DNA from: an uncultured Prevotella sp.
Lineage (GTDB): Bacteria; Bacteroidota; Bacteroidia; Bacteroidales; Bacteroidaceae
Direction of reading: 5' to 3'
DNA length: 22,624 nt
Assembly (NCBI GenBank): GCA_900546345.1
Contig: URCI01000051.1
Span: forward strand, 1-22,624
Shown: positions 1 through 7,557 of the stretch, in pieces
How positions within the stretch are numbered: position 1 is the stretch's first letter
Layout of the letters: each line of letters begins with the position of its first letter
The notes under the pieces: model-generated
Seen by the model: the letters and a program-made list of their open reading frames with translations, nothing else
Told to the model about the DNA's origin: nothing
The model's database searches: none
Position numbers and translations under genes: made by a program

Positions 1-32
1 GGTCTCGGACACATATAAAATTTTAAATTGCC

Positions 33-52
33 ACTTTTTAAAGTGGACTCAT
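33..52 (+). repeat. 20-bp terminal repeat, left copy
   Basis: ACTTTTTAAAGTGGACTCAT lies here and its exact reverse complement is at 22571-22590. A GGTCTC hexamer at 1-6 is matched by GAGACC at 22598-22603. The sequence also contains a short self-inverted CCACTTT-TT-AAAGTGG (31-46). Outside the shared 20 bp the two copies differ, as the left and right ends of an insertion sequence do. No transposase lies inside the window, so I infer these are ends of IS copies continuing outside it. A shared promoter or regulatory element is the alternative. Confidence 0.6.
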
Positions 53-59
53 AGAAGAT

Positions 60-1267
60 ATGGAGAACATTATCAGAAAGCCTTATCTTGACAAGATAGA
101 GCAAGCGCTGGGAAAAGACATCATCATCGTCCTTGTCGGCCAGCGGCGTATTGGCAAAAGCTATTTGCTTAGGCAACTGAGAGATGAAAAGGCTGAAGAC
201 GGTTCTGCCAACATCATCTATGTGGATAAGGAGAAAAAGGAATTTGACGACATCAGAGACTATCACGATCTGAACGCCTTTATTGACGGGCATCGTGTGA
301 AGGGAAAGACCAACTATATCCTCGTGGACGAAATACAGGACATAGCGGAGTTTGAGCGCACGGTGCGAAGCTACCGTGAAGATCCTGACACAGAGATAGT
401 CATCACAGGTTCCAACAGTCTGATGCTGAGCAGCGAGCTGACCACGCTCATAGGCGGTCGCTATAAGGAGATTTATGTCCAGGCTCTTAGTTATAATGAG
501 TTTCTGACCTTCCATCAGTTGCCTGATAATGACGACAGCCTGGCAAAGTACATTAATTTTGGTGGCTTGCCAGGATTGCAAAGATAGGACTTGACGAGAA
601 TGACGTAAGGGAATATCAACAGGATGTGCTGAACACGGTGCTGCTAAAAGATGTCATTATGCGCAACAACATTCGCAATCCTGTCTTCCTTGACAACTTG
701 ATTCGCTTCCTTGCTGACAATACCGGAAAGATCATCTCAGCCAATAGTATCTCAAAGTTTATGAGATCACAAGGACAGAGCATCACTTCCACGGCTGTCA
801 TTAATTATATCAAGGCGTTGTGTGAGACATACGTCATCCATAAGGTCAACCGTTATGACATCCACGGCAAGCGGTTGTTTGAGAGTAATGACAAATACTA
901 CTTTGAGGACAATGGCATTCGCAACTGCTTGGGTGGCGGCAACCGTGAGGGCGATATTGAGAAGGTGATGGAAAACGTTGTGTATAACCATCTCGTGCGC
1001 TTAGGCTATGAGGTGACCGTCGGACAGTTGCAGGCCTCTGAGATCGATTTCGTCTGCTCGAAGCCAACCGGAGAGCGTGTTTACGTGCAAGTAGCATATA
1101 TCATCGCCGATGAGGCAACGCGGCAACGGGAGTTTGGCAACCTGCGTGCCATCCATGACAACTATCCCAAATACGTCATTTCCATGACCCCTCTGGTAAC
1201 CAGAAGCAACGATGGTGGTATCATACACCTCAACCTGCGGAAGTTCCTAAAAGAGGGACTGGTATAA
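60..1267 (+). pseudogene. AAA ATPase with DUF4143 domain, frameshifted
   Basis: The first 175 codons encode the AAA_14 ATPase half: Walker A GQRRIGKS near residues 27-34 and Walker B ILVDEIQD near residue 87. That frame stops at 585-587. The protein resumes at 581 in another frame (KIGLDENDVREYQQDVL...) and runs to TAA at 1265-1267. It contains the DUF4143 half with the typical GKRLFES...YYFEDNGIRN segment and a nuclease-like SEIDFVCSK stretch. Only two bases (579-580) sit where three are expected, so one base is missing. Rejoined, it would be about 402 residues, normal for the family. The start is 8 bp from a repeat copy and no native promoter is visible. The function of these ATPases is poorly defined. 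A sequencing error is possible. Confidence 0.85.
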
Positions 1268-1302
1268 AGAGACTTGTAGAGCAGAGACAGATTCAAGGAA
1301 AT

Positions 1303-1341
1303 GCCGCCCGTTCCTCACGATTAAGGAGCGGGCGGCTTTTT
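1303..1341 (+). terminator. Rho-independent terminator after the ATPase
   Basis: GCCGCCCGTTCCT (1303-1315) pairs with AGGAGCGGGCGGC (1324-1336) around an 8-nt loop and is followed by five T's. It lies between the ATPase pseudogene and the convergent TonB receptor gene and may stop transcription from both sides, although the T-run favours the plus strand. Confidence 0.9.
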
Positions 1342-1361
1342 GCTGCAATTGGCAGAGCCCT

Positions 1362-3215
1362 TTATAAATCGACATTCACTCCGGCCATGACTGTGGCGCG
1401 CGGCATGGGGAAGCCGGCGTTGACCTCATAGCGTTGGGCAAGGAGATTCTCGCCATGAACGAAGACCTTCAACTGACGGCTGATGCGCAGGGTGGCGGTG
1501 AGATCCCACAACCAGAGGTTCTCCGTCGCTGCGTTGTTCTCCGCCGTGTGAAGCCCGTCGATCCATTGCAGTCCACTGTGCAGGCTGAAGCGGCCGGGCT
1601 GCCAGTCAGCACCTATGTAGAGCTTGTGCTTCGGGGCTGCTGTGAGCGTGCGGCTGATATGGAGGAAGCTGTAGTTGGCATCGAGACGCAGTCGGCTGAC
1701 AGGAGCGTAGAAGCCTAAGAGCTCGAAGCCGGAGTTCTCGGTGCTGCCCGTGTTGACATTCAGCGGCCGGCCATCGACCATCTGCGTGGTGATGAGGTTG
1801 TCGGCATTGAGATAGAAGACGTTGAGACCATAGCCAAGACGGCCGTCGAGGAGCCGCTGGCGCAAGGAGAACTCATAGTTCCAGAGCCGTTCGGGGGCGA
1901 GGTCGGCATTGGCCGGGCGGAACATGTAGAGCTCGCGCAGGGTAGGATTGCGGAAGCCCTTGCCCACGATGGCTTTCAGCTCCATGTCGTGGGGCAGGCG
2001 TGCGGTGAGTCCGCCCTGCGGTATCCATTCACTGCCCGACACACTGTGGTGGTCGAGGCGCAGGGCCACGTCGGCGGTGAGCCACGACAGCAACTCCTGG
2101 CGGATGTCGGCATAGCCCGCCACCTCGTTGACGTTGCGGTCGGCGATGTCCGTGCGACTGCCGTCAGCCATGGCTTTCTGCCAGGCATGACCGCCAAAGC
2201 GCTGGTAGTCGAAGCCGAGGGTCAGGCGTGTGGTGGAGAAAGGCGCGAAGCTCTCATAGGCCGAGACGCCGCCCATGCGGTCGTTGTGCATGTAGAAAGC
2301 CATCTGAGGGGAGCGGTCGGCGGTGTGGCCGTCGTTGATGTGGTGGTGGCCCCAGTTGTAGAAGGCGCGCACGGCACCCGACACACGACCATAGTCGTTG
2401 GTGAGTGAGAGGGCTGCCATGCCCCGCGTGATGTTCATGTCGTTGTCGATGAGCGGGGCTGAGACGGGACCGGGATTGGACGACTTCTGGTAGGCAATGT
2501 TTACGTTGCCGTCCAACTGCCAGTAGCGACTGAGGTCGTAGCCGAGCTTGACGAAACCGCTCGTCTGACTGAAAGCCGCGTTGGGGCGATGACCGTCGGT
2601 GCGCTCATAGTTCACTGCGGCGATTGACGAGAAGCGGCCCTGGCGCACGCGGTTGGTGGCGGTACCGATGAAGGTGCCGTAGCTGCCGCCTTGCAGGTTG
2701 ACGTTGGTGCGCACGCCGTTCTCCCGCATCTGCCGCGTCACGATGTTCACCACGCCGCCCATGGCATTGCTGCCATAGATGGCCGAGGCAGGACCGCTGA
2801 CCACCTCCACGCGGTCGGCGAGCATGGTCTGATAGGTGTCGGCGAGCGGATGGCCGTAGAGTCCGGCATATTGGGGCAGTCCGTCGATGAGCACGAGCAG
2901 GTCGGCCGAGCCGCCGATGCCCCTCATCTTGATGGTTCCCGCTGCTCCGGTGCTCAGTCCGTAGCCGAGGATGCCGCGTGTGGTGATGAAGAGTCCCGGC
3001 ACCTGCTGGCTCAGCGTGGGCAGCACAGAAGGCTGATAAGCGGCCGTGAGCCGTGAGCGGCTGATGACGGACACGTCGAGGGGCAAGTGGCGGATGTCGG
3101 ACTGATAGCGTGTGCCCGTGACGACCACGTCGCTGAGACGCACCGAGTCGGTTTGGGCAAAGGAAAGACTGGCCGCACCAAGCAGTGCGGCCAACAGTAG
3201 TAATTTCTGATCCAT
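1362..3215 (-). CDS. TonB-dependent outer-membrane receptor
   Basis: The 617-residue product begins with a signal peptide (LLLLAALLGAASLSFAQ). A plug domain covers about residues 28-160: a TonB-box-like LSDVVVTGTR, then IKMRGIGG, VLIDGLPQ and SAIYGSNAMGGVVNIVTR. A beta-barrel follows, with the late motif NLLAQRYEVNAGFPMP. This is the size and order of BtuB/CirA-type receptors that import scarce ligands using TonB energy; it lacks the long N-terminal extension of SusC proteins. It follows the DUF362 gene by 15 bp on the same strand and is probably cotranscribed with it. The ligand cannot be read from sequence; a metal chelate, corrinoid or siderophore are the usual options. I saw no cobalamin riboswitch upstream. 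Confidence 0.93.
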   Translation of the reverse strand: MDQKLLLLAALLGAASLSFAQTDSVRLSDVVVTGTRYQSDIRHLPLDVSVISRSRLTAAYQPSVLPTLSQQVPGLFITTRGILGYGLSTGAAGTIKMRGIGGSADLLVLIDGLPQYAGLYGHPLADTYQTMLADRVEVVSGPASAIYGSNAMGGVVNIVTRQMRENGVRTNVNLQGGSYGTFIGTATNRVRQGRFSSIAAVNYERTDGHRPNAAFSQTSGFVKLGYDLSRYWQLDGNVNIAYQKSSNPGPVSAPLIDNDMNITRGMAALSLTNDYGRVSGAVRAFYNWGHHHINDGHTADRSPQMAFYMHNDRMGGVSAYESFAPFSTTRLTLGFDYQRFGGHAWQKAMADGSRTDIADRNVNEVAGYADIRQELLSWLTADVALRLDHHSVSGSEWIPQGGLTARLPHDMELKAIVGKGFRNPTLRELYMFRPANADLAPERLWNYEFSLRQRLLDGRLGYGLNVFYLNADNLITTQMVDGRPLNVNTGSTENSGFELLGFYAPVSRLRLDANYSFLHISRTLTAAPKHKLYIGADWQPGRFSLHSGLQWIDGLHTAENNAATENLWLWDLTATLRISRQLKVFVHGENLLAQRYEVNAGFPMPRATVMAGVNVDL

Positions 3216-3230
3216 GAAGATTTGAAGGGG

Positions 3231-4223
3231 TTATTTCTTGTCGATATTGACGAGGGTGTATTTCTTCGAGCCGAGGCCTATCTTCTCTGCCCAGTCGATG
3301 GTGTGCGTGCCATGCTGCTTGTCGATGCGCTTGAGCAGGTCGGTCGGGTCGTTCTTGGCCGTCACCTTCTGGTTGTTGATGATATCGACGCAAGCCTGGT
3401 CGAGGGCCACTGGGTCGGTGCTGGCGAGGATGCCATAGTCCTCAAGCTTCACGGGAGCGGGGTGGTCCACGCAGTCGCAGTCGATGCTCATGTTGTTCAT
3501 CACAGAGATGTAGATGATGCCGTTCTCCTTCTTGAAGTAGTTGACCACCGCCTGAGCCGCAGCCGCCATGCTCTCAAGGAATCCGTCCTGGTCGCCGATG
3601 TATTTCGGAGTCCACAGCGAGTCCATGTTGAGCTTGTTCATCTTGCCGGCGGAGTGGATATAAGCCTTGCCGTTGGCTGAGGCGCAGCCGATGGAGAGGT
3701 TCTTCAGTGCCCCGCCGTAGCCGCCCATGGGATGGCCTTTGAAGTGGTTCAGACAGATCATGAAGTCGTAGTTGGCGAGGTGTCCGCCCACAATGTCGTA
3801 GTTCAGATGGGTATGGTCGCGCACGGGGATGCGAATCTCGTCGTACTCGTCCATGATATCCACGGGGAAGTATTTCGTGAATCCGTGGCGGTCGATGACC
3901 TTCCAGTGGTTGGCCGAGTTGTTGCGCACGTCTTTGGGGTCGCCGCCGTAGGCGGTGTTGTTCTCCACAATGGTGCCGTCGACATCATAGACCAGGTCCT
4001 TGATGAGCTCAGGCTTGAGATAGTTGGGGTTGGAGCCCTCGCCGGTGCTGATCTTCACGGCGACACGCCCCTTGGCCTTTACGCCCAGGGCCTGATAGAT
4101 ACGTACAAGCGAGGCGGGAGAGATCTCACGGGTGAGATACACCTTGGACTGTGCCCAAGCCGTGGTGCCCAAGGCCAACAGCATGACGAGCGCAAGGGCT
4201 CTGAAATGGAAATGTTTCATCAT
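3231..4223 (-). CDS. Secreted DUF362-domain protein
   Basis: This 330-residue protein has a signal peptide (ALALVMLLALGTTAWAQ) and a DUF362 body: VAVKISTGEG, VENNTAYGG, HFKGHPMGGYGGALKNLSIGCAS and late ILASTDPVALDQACVD. DUF362 proteins often carry a ferredoxin domain, but no CxxCxxC cluster is seen here, so this is the single-domain form. The export signal places it in the periplasm or at the surface. As first gene of a two-gene unit with the TonB receptor it may handle the receptor's ligand or cofactor (inference). Two consecutive ATG codons at the start make the exact initiation ambiguous by one residue. Confidence 0.88.
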   Translation of the reverse strand: MMKHFHFRALALVMLLALGTTAWAQSKVYLTREISPASLVRIYQALGVKAKGRVAVKISTGEGSNPNYLKPELIKDLVYDVDGTIVENNTAYGGDPKDVRNNSANHWKVIDRHGFTKYFPVDIMDEYDEIRIPVRDHTHLNYDIVGGHLANYDFMICLNHFKGHPMGGYGGALKNLSIGCASANGKAYIHSAGKMNKLNMDSLWTPKYIGDQDGFLESMAAAAQAVVNYFKKENGIIYISVMNNMSIDCDCVDHPAPVKLEDYGILASTDPVALDQACVDIINNQKVTAKNDPTDLLKRIDKQHGTHTIDWAEKIGLGSKKYTLVNIDKK

Positions 4224-4255
4224 ATTACTGTCTTTTAATATTCATCATTCGGTTG

Positions 4256-4276
4256 CAAAAATAAGCGGTTTTCCGC
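4256..4276 (-). promoter_or_regulatory. Promoter -7 box and GCGG hairpin before the DUF362-receptor unit
   Basis: On the minus strand TATTTTTG (4256-4263) matches the Bacteroidetes -7 consensus TAnnTTTG, about 33 bp before the DUF362 start. Directly upstream is a small inverted repeat, GCGG-TTTT-CCGC (4265-4276), placed between the -7 and the expected -33 region where a repressor could bind. A clear -33 TTTG is not seen. Confidence 0.55.
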
Positions 4277-4367
4277 AATGTTGTGTTATATATATCTTCG
4301 GACTCCTTATACATTTTGCGGTTTTTTGTACACATCGTGCTAGTCTTGTCTTCCTCCTACCAATCTC

Positions 4368-4733
4368 CGCACCGAATATGTAGCTAAGAGCCGTAGGCGC
4401 ATCAATGTGGCCATTGACCATGCCAAGCATCCCGGCGCCAATAATCGAAGTGATGAAGGAGAATGACGTACCCTGAATGCAGAGAAGTCCGGCTCCCAGT
4501 GGCCCTATGCGATGGCATTGTATGAATGTAGTGACACCTGAGACGAAGAGCGACATGGAGACAAGAACCCCTGTGGTCTGAAGGTCAAACTTCAAGGCGG
4601 AACTGATGATAAGCGGGGGCGTGATGAAGGCAACGAAGATGGCCAACAGGTGCTGTAATGCCGCAAAGAGGGTACCCCGGAGTGGCGGACGGTCATTCCG
4701 TCCGTATATCAGGTCCGATTGTTGTTGAATGTT
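4368..4733 (-). pseudogene. Nucleobase (xanthine/uracil) permease, N-terminal fragment
   Basis: The minus strand encodes SDLIYGRNDRPP, then LFAALQHLLAIFVAFITPP, then a segment typical of the NCS2 xanthine/uracil permeases (IGPLGAGLLCIQGTSFSFIT). Family similarity stops after SYIFGA near 4368; the frame runs on as unrelated sequence (RRKTRLARCVQKTAK) to a stop at 4245. Only about 120 of the usual 430 or more residues remain. No ATG or GTG occurs between the upstream in-frame stop and the conserved start, so the start codon also seems lost; ATT at 4728-4730 is the best surviving candidate. It follows xpt directly, the known xpt-permease purine-salvage arrangement. The missing half suggests a deletion or rearrangement at 4368. 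Confidence 0.8.
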
Positions 4734-4734
4734 C

Positions 4735-5307
4735 TTAGTCCTCCCTCAGCTTGATCTCACAGTTGTCAAGGGAGTCGACAATAGCCAGACTCTCGCACCG
4801 CACACCGGCTGCCTCGATGACTTCGCGGCCGTGCTGGAAAGCCTTCTCGATGATAAATCCCATGCCGATGAGCTCGGCTCCGGCCTGGTTGCAGAGGTCG
4901 ATGATGCCTTTGGCCGCATTGCCGTAGGCCAGGAAGTCGTCGACAAAGATGACCTTGTCGGCGGGGGTGAGGTAGTCTTTTGAGATGACTACGTGGTACT
5001 CCCGCTGTTTCGTGAATGAGAAGACACGTGTGGAGAGCATGTTGTCCATCGTTGAAGGCTTTTTCTTCTTGGCAAACACCACAGGCAGGTCGAGCAGAAA
5101 TCCCATCATGATTGCGGGCGCAATGCCACTGGCCTCAATGGTGATAATCTTGTTGACATCTGAGGAGGCAAAGCGGCGTATCAGTTCCACCGCCACCGCC
5201 TTCATAAGATTGGGGTCCATCTGATGGTTGATGAATTTGTCTACCTTCAGTATTCCGCCGGGGTAGCACTTTCCGTCCTTGAGGATACGGTCACGAAGTA
5301 ATTTCAT
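4735..5307 (-). CDS. xpt: Xanthine phosphoribosyltransferase
   Basis: This cytoplasmic enzyme of 190 residues converts xanthine and PRPP to XMP in purine salvage. It has the type I phosphoribosyltransferase PRPP loop VIFVDDFLAYGNA (about residues 119-131), the N-terminal MKLLRDRILKDGKC and the segment IEASGIAPAIMMGF typical of Xpt. Length matches the family. It has its own promoter (5329-5359) and was presumably cotranscribed with the now truncated permease immediately downstream. No guanine riboswitch is apparent in the 5308-5360 leader. Confidence 0.95.
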   Translation of the reverse strand: MKLLRDRILKDGKCYPGGILKVDKFINHQMDPNLMKAVAVELIRRFASSDVNKIITIEASGIAPAIMMGFLLDLPVVFAKKKKPSTMDNMLSTRVFSFTKQREYHVVISKDYLTPADKVIFVDDFLAYGNAAKGIIDLCNQAGAELIGMGFIIEKAFQHGREVIEAAGVRCESLAIVDSLDNCEIKLRED

Positions 5308-5328
5308 AATAGAGAGGGTTTAATGTTA

Positions 5329-5359
5329 CAAAGTTACTACAATCCTGTGAAATGGCAAA
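5329..5359 (-). promoter_or_regulatory. xpt promoter
   Basis: On the minus strand TTTG (5356-5359) is followed after 19 bp by TAACTTTG (5329-5336), a near-ideal Bacteroidetes -33/-7 pair. The xpt start lies 21 bp beyond the -7 box, giving a short leader. Confidence 0.75.
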
Positions 5360-5428
5360 ATAAACACGCTTATGAATTATTTTTCACCCTTTGCTTGTCT
5401 ATACAACTATTTTCTCGCCGAAACTTCG

Positions 5429-5436
5429 TACCTTTG
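5429..5436 (+). promoter_or_regulatory. Divergent promoter -7 box
   Basis: TACCTTTG fits the TAnnTTTG consensus and probably starts the plus-strand transcript of the small gene at 5525. The sequence TTTGTAACAT is shared with the opposite xpt promoter. An ATG 10 bp after the box opens a 13-codon frame (5447-5488, MELRAMRLRTDTD). GATTAGAA is directly repeated at 5483 and 5495. No good -33 element was found. Confidence 0.5.
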
Positions 5437-5524
5437 TAACATCATTATGGAGTTGCGTGCGATGAGGTTGCGCACTGACACAGATTAGAACACCGATTAG
5501 AATCATCAAGCAACAAAAGAACAC

Positions 5525-5755
5525 ATGCAATACGAGGACATTTGGCAGAAACAGGACGAGATAACGTCAGCGGTCAACTCCCTTGGCTATTCCCTATGGG
5601 ACTTGCGCTACGACCGTCCGTCCTTTTCCTTCCACTTGGAGCTGAATAATCACCTGCCCGACGAAGCACTCTCGTCTTTCTGCTCTCAGATGCCACTGCC
5701 CACTGACTATGAGGGAGAGGGCGGTCAAGGCTCTCTCTTTACATTGTACCCATAA
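5525..5755 (+). CDS. Small protein of unknown function
   Basis: The 76-residue frame begins MQYEDIWQKQDEITSAVNSLGYSLWDLRYD and has no signal peptide or membrane segment. It is acidic and aromatic-rich and ends in a Gly-rich EGEGGQGSLFTLYP. A -7 box lies 89 bp upstream, and no gene overlaps it on the other strand. I do not recognise the family. The coding-like composition and the dedicated promoter favour a real gene. It is followed after 12 bp by the VOC/YjbQ relic. Confidence 0.6.
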   Translation: MQYEDIWQKQDEITSAVNSLGYSLWDLRYDRPSFSFHLELNNHLPDEALSSFCSQMPLPTDYEGEGGQGSLFTLYP

Positions 5756-5767
5756 AATAAGAAAAAT

Positions 5768-6043
5768 ATGAAGATCAGGAATATCGACCATTTTGTCATA
5801 GCGACGCAACACTTGTGAGCTTGTCTCGATTTCTACGTCAGTGCATTGGATTTCCATATTTAGAAAAATGGTGACGGACTGGACGATATGCCAGCACACG
5901 CAAAGTGCATTATCACGGGTGTGAGCATCAACATTCCTATCACTGACGGGCGACTGAACCTCGGTACGTGGCAGGGTATCTACCTCTGTGAGTTCCACAA
6001 TGACGGAGGAGCAAGAAAGGTGGTAGCTACGATTGTAGATTAA
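5768..6043 (+). pseudogene. Fused relic: VOC (glyoxalase-like) N-terminus joined to YjbQ C-terminus
   Basis: One continuous frame of 92 codons contains two stops (5816-5818 and 5861-5863). Its first part reads MKIRNIDHFVIATQHL, stop, ACLDFYVSALDF, the start of a glyoxalase/dioxygenase VOC protein. Its second part reads DDMPAHAKCIITG, then ITDGRLNLGTWQGIYLCE and GGARKVVATI, the conserved C-terminal half of the YjbQ/UPF0047 family. Most of the VOC gene and the first half of YjbQ are missing, so a deletion joined two unrelated genes near 5864. The longest ATG-initiated piece is only 51 residues (5888 on). Confidence 0.82.
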
Positions 6044-6061
6044 AGATGACAGGAAAGACAG

Positions 6062-6547
6062 ATGAACAATTATAGAATACGATGGACTGACGGCAATGAC
6101 AGGGAGTTTGAGATGTTCCACGCCATAACGGAGAACTACTACAACCAGCTTGTCGGCGGTCCACAGAACAGACAGTCGTTTGTTCAGGGCAATATGTCGA
6201 AGTACGTAAAATATGCGATGATAGTCTATTCCAAAGAGGATGTCCCAGTCGCGTGCTCCGGCTTGAAGGAACATGGCAACGGCGATGTGGAGATAAAACG
6301 GGTGTGGGTGCAACCACTATTCCGTGGTCAGCACATTGCGACATTCATGATACGTGAGCTTGAAAACTTCGCCCACGAGCATGGATACAGAAGGACCGTG
6401 CTTATAACTCGCGAGAGAATGGACTATGCTATCAAGCTGTATGAAGGCTTGGGGTATAAACGTATTGAGAACTATCCGCCATACCAGCACATGGACGACG
6501 CAGTGTGCTATGCGAAAGATTTATCCGCCATACCAGCACATGGATGA
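6062..6547 (+). CDS. GNAT-family N-acetyltransferase with altered C-terminus
   Basis: The 161-residue product has a GNAT fold: beta-strand region ending EIKRVWVQPLFRGQHIATFMI (acetyl-CoA loop with RGQHIA at about residues 89-94), then RTVLITRERMDYAIKLYEGLGYKRIENYPPY. It probably transfers an acetyl group to an unknown small substrate in the cytoplasm. The last codons are affected by an imperfect 49-bp duplication (6473-6570): the present frame ends YAKDLSAIPAHG, whereas the second copy reads YAKDLKPGFGVMFLRVL in another frame. The conserved domain appears complete, so activity may remain. Confidence 0.85.
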   Translation: MNNYRIRWTDGNDREFEMFHAITENYYNQLVGGPQNRQSFVQGNMSKYVKYAMIVYSKEDVPVACSGLKEHGNGDVEIKRVWVQPLFRGQHIATFMIRELENFAHEHGYRRTVLITRERMDYAIKLYEGLGYKRIENYPPYQHMDDAVCYAKDLSAIPAHG

Positions 6548-6570
6548 CGCGGTTTGCTATGCGAAAGATT
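6473..6570 (+). repeat. Imperfect 49-bp tandem duplication in the GNAT 3' end
   Basis: Copy A (6473-6521) and copy B (6522-6570) both encode YPPYQHMDDAVCYAKD and match at 46 of 49 positions. The three differences are third-base changes that keep the residues: GAC/GAT, GCA/GCG and GTG/GTT. Because 49 is not a multiple of three, copy B lies out of frame with the gene. Synonymous-only divergence suggests the second copy came from a different allele or strain. Confidence 0.9.
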
Positions 6571-6611
6571 TGAAACCTGGCTTCGGGGTAATGTTTTTGA
6601 GGGTCTTATAG

Positions 6612-6811
6612 AATCGCAGTTGAATTACCGATTAGGAACTAGTATCTACGACTATAAGCAAGCTCGTACTGTGAACATGCAGTGCTCGTGCTGTTAGGCT
6701 TTTCCTAATTTAGAGCATGAGATTCTTTACAGAATCTTTAGTTCTTTCGCATGCAGATGTGAAGTTGCATGGAACCATTTTTAGCTCTTGATAAAATAAA
6801 AGTTCCTTCTC
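6612..6811. other. Intergenic stretch without a recognised gene
   Basis: The stretch after the GNAT gene holds no open frame that looks coding. I see only short AT-rich inverted patches such as GATTCTTTACAGAATC near 6721, and the promoter of the DUF3791 gene at its far end. Confidence 0.5.
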
Positions 6812-6843
6812 CTTGCAGAATAAGACAAAAGTGCGTATATTTG
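6812..6843 (+). promoter_or_regulatory. Promoter of the DUF3791 gene
   Basis: CTTG (6812-6815), one base off the TTTG consensus, is followed after 20 bp by TATATTTG (6836-6843), a perfect -7 box. The DUF3791 start codon lies 23 bp further. Confidence 0.65.
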
Positions 6844-6866
6844 CAAAAACAATAATACGATAAGCT

Positions 6867-7106
6867 ATGTTGTCAAGAGAAGAGACTTACCAACTGAAAT
6901 ATACGATAGCCTTGATAGCAGAGTTTGCCAAGAAGTTCCATCTTGGCAAGAAACAGGCGTACAATTATATCAAAAGGTTCAATGGATTCGACTACCTCAA
7001 GAGTTTCTATGATGTTCTGCACACACTTTCTTTTGAGGAAGCCGTTCGAGATATATCAATTATTTGCGCACGCAATGGTGGCAAGCTCAAATATCAGGAC
7101 AAATGA
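6867..7106 (+). CDS. DUF3791-domain protein, possible antitoxin-like partner
   Basis: This 79-residue helical protein has the DUF3791 pattern: KYTIALIAEFAKKFHL, then AYNYIKRFNGFDYL, then YDVLHTLSFEEAVRDI. DUF3791 genes are commonly found beside DUF3990 genes, a pair suspected of being a toxin-antitoxin-like unit. Here the stop codon TGA overlaps an ATG (ATGA), the usual coupled start, but the following frame begins M-I-L-Y and dies after seven codons. The partner therefore appears lost, and this gene is an orphan. A dedicated promoter lies upstream. Confidence 0.75.
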   Translation: MLSREETYQLKYTIALIAEFAKKFHLGKKQAYNYIKRFNGFDYLKSFYDVLHTLSFEEAVRDISIICARNGGKLKYQDK

Positions 7107-7194
7107 TACTTTACGTCATTATTTGAATCTTTATCTTACAACTGGTGACTACCGCAGCTAAAATGAATATGACACAAAAAGCAAGAGTCTCGTA

Positions 7195-7497
7195 ATGTTC
7201 AACTGGTGGAAGAATTTTTCTTTCACCAAAACATTACGGACTATGGGAAAAAGCAGACGAAAGGTGGCTGGCGGCACTTGGTGTTGCTGCAAGTCACAAA
7301 AGAAAGGCAAACAGATCAGTAGCCGGAGATTTCGGCATCATTCCAATCAGTTGGTAAGAACTTGCCAATTCGATGGTCTTCCTTTTCGCTCTTATGAACT
7401 GACCAGCCCCTGGGATTTGGGCGGAGACGGAAAATGGGCAATCTTTAGAATAAAGGTTGACTGGGATGAGGATTATCTCAGATGGCTGAGGAAATGA
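7195..7497 (+). pseudogene. Decayed coding sequence of unknown family
   Basis: The open frame is 100 codons, but its first half (GKSRRKVAGGTWCCCKSQ) looks like an out-of-frame reading. The frame one base later (7196-7357) reads more naturally: YGLWEKADERWLAALGV and SVAGDFGIIPISW, then stop. The second half of the original frame, SYELTSPWDLGGDGKWAIFR and WDEDYLRWLRK, also looks protein-like. I infer a frameshift near 7350-7365 in an older gene that I do not recognise. It ends just before a strong terminator. A normal gene of 100 residues cannot be excluded. Confidence 0.35.
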
Positions 7498-7501
7498 GGT
7501 T

Positions 7502-7541
7502 GGTTGGGCAGGTGTCTATCCTGTCCAACCGATTTGTTTTT
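7502..7541 (+). terminator. Rho-independent terminator
   Basis: GGTTGGGCAGG (7502-7512) pairs with CCTGTCCAACC (7520-7530), with one G-U pair and a 7-nt loop, and is followed by a T-rich tract (GATTTGTTTTTA). It sits between convergent genes and may serve both. Confidence 0.8.
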
Positions 7542-7557
7542 ATCAGCAATCGTATAG

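Noticed and set aside
1434..3056. Long open frames on the plus strand opposite the TonB receptor
   Set aside because: They are antisense shadows of a GC-rich gene, with no signals of their own and no protein-like domains.
2605..3393. 262-codon minus-strand frame overlapping receptor and DUF362 genes
   Set aside because: Arg/His-rich out-of-frame reading of two well-supported genes.
3222..4238. Val/His-rich plus-strand frames opposite the DUF362 gene
   Set aside because: Composition is that of an antisense frame; the minus-strand DUF362 protein is clear.
5308..5524. Purine riboswitch before xpt
   Set aside because: The leader is only about 15-20 nt by the promoter assignment and shows no riboswitch core.
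5594..6344. Long minus-strand frames opposite the VOC/YjbQ relic and GNAT gene
   Set aside because: Plus-strand protein similarity is clear and the minus frames have no recognisable domain.
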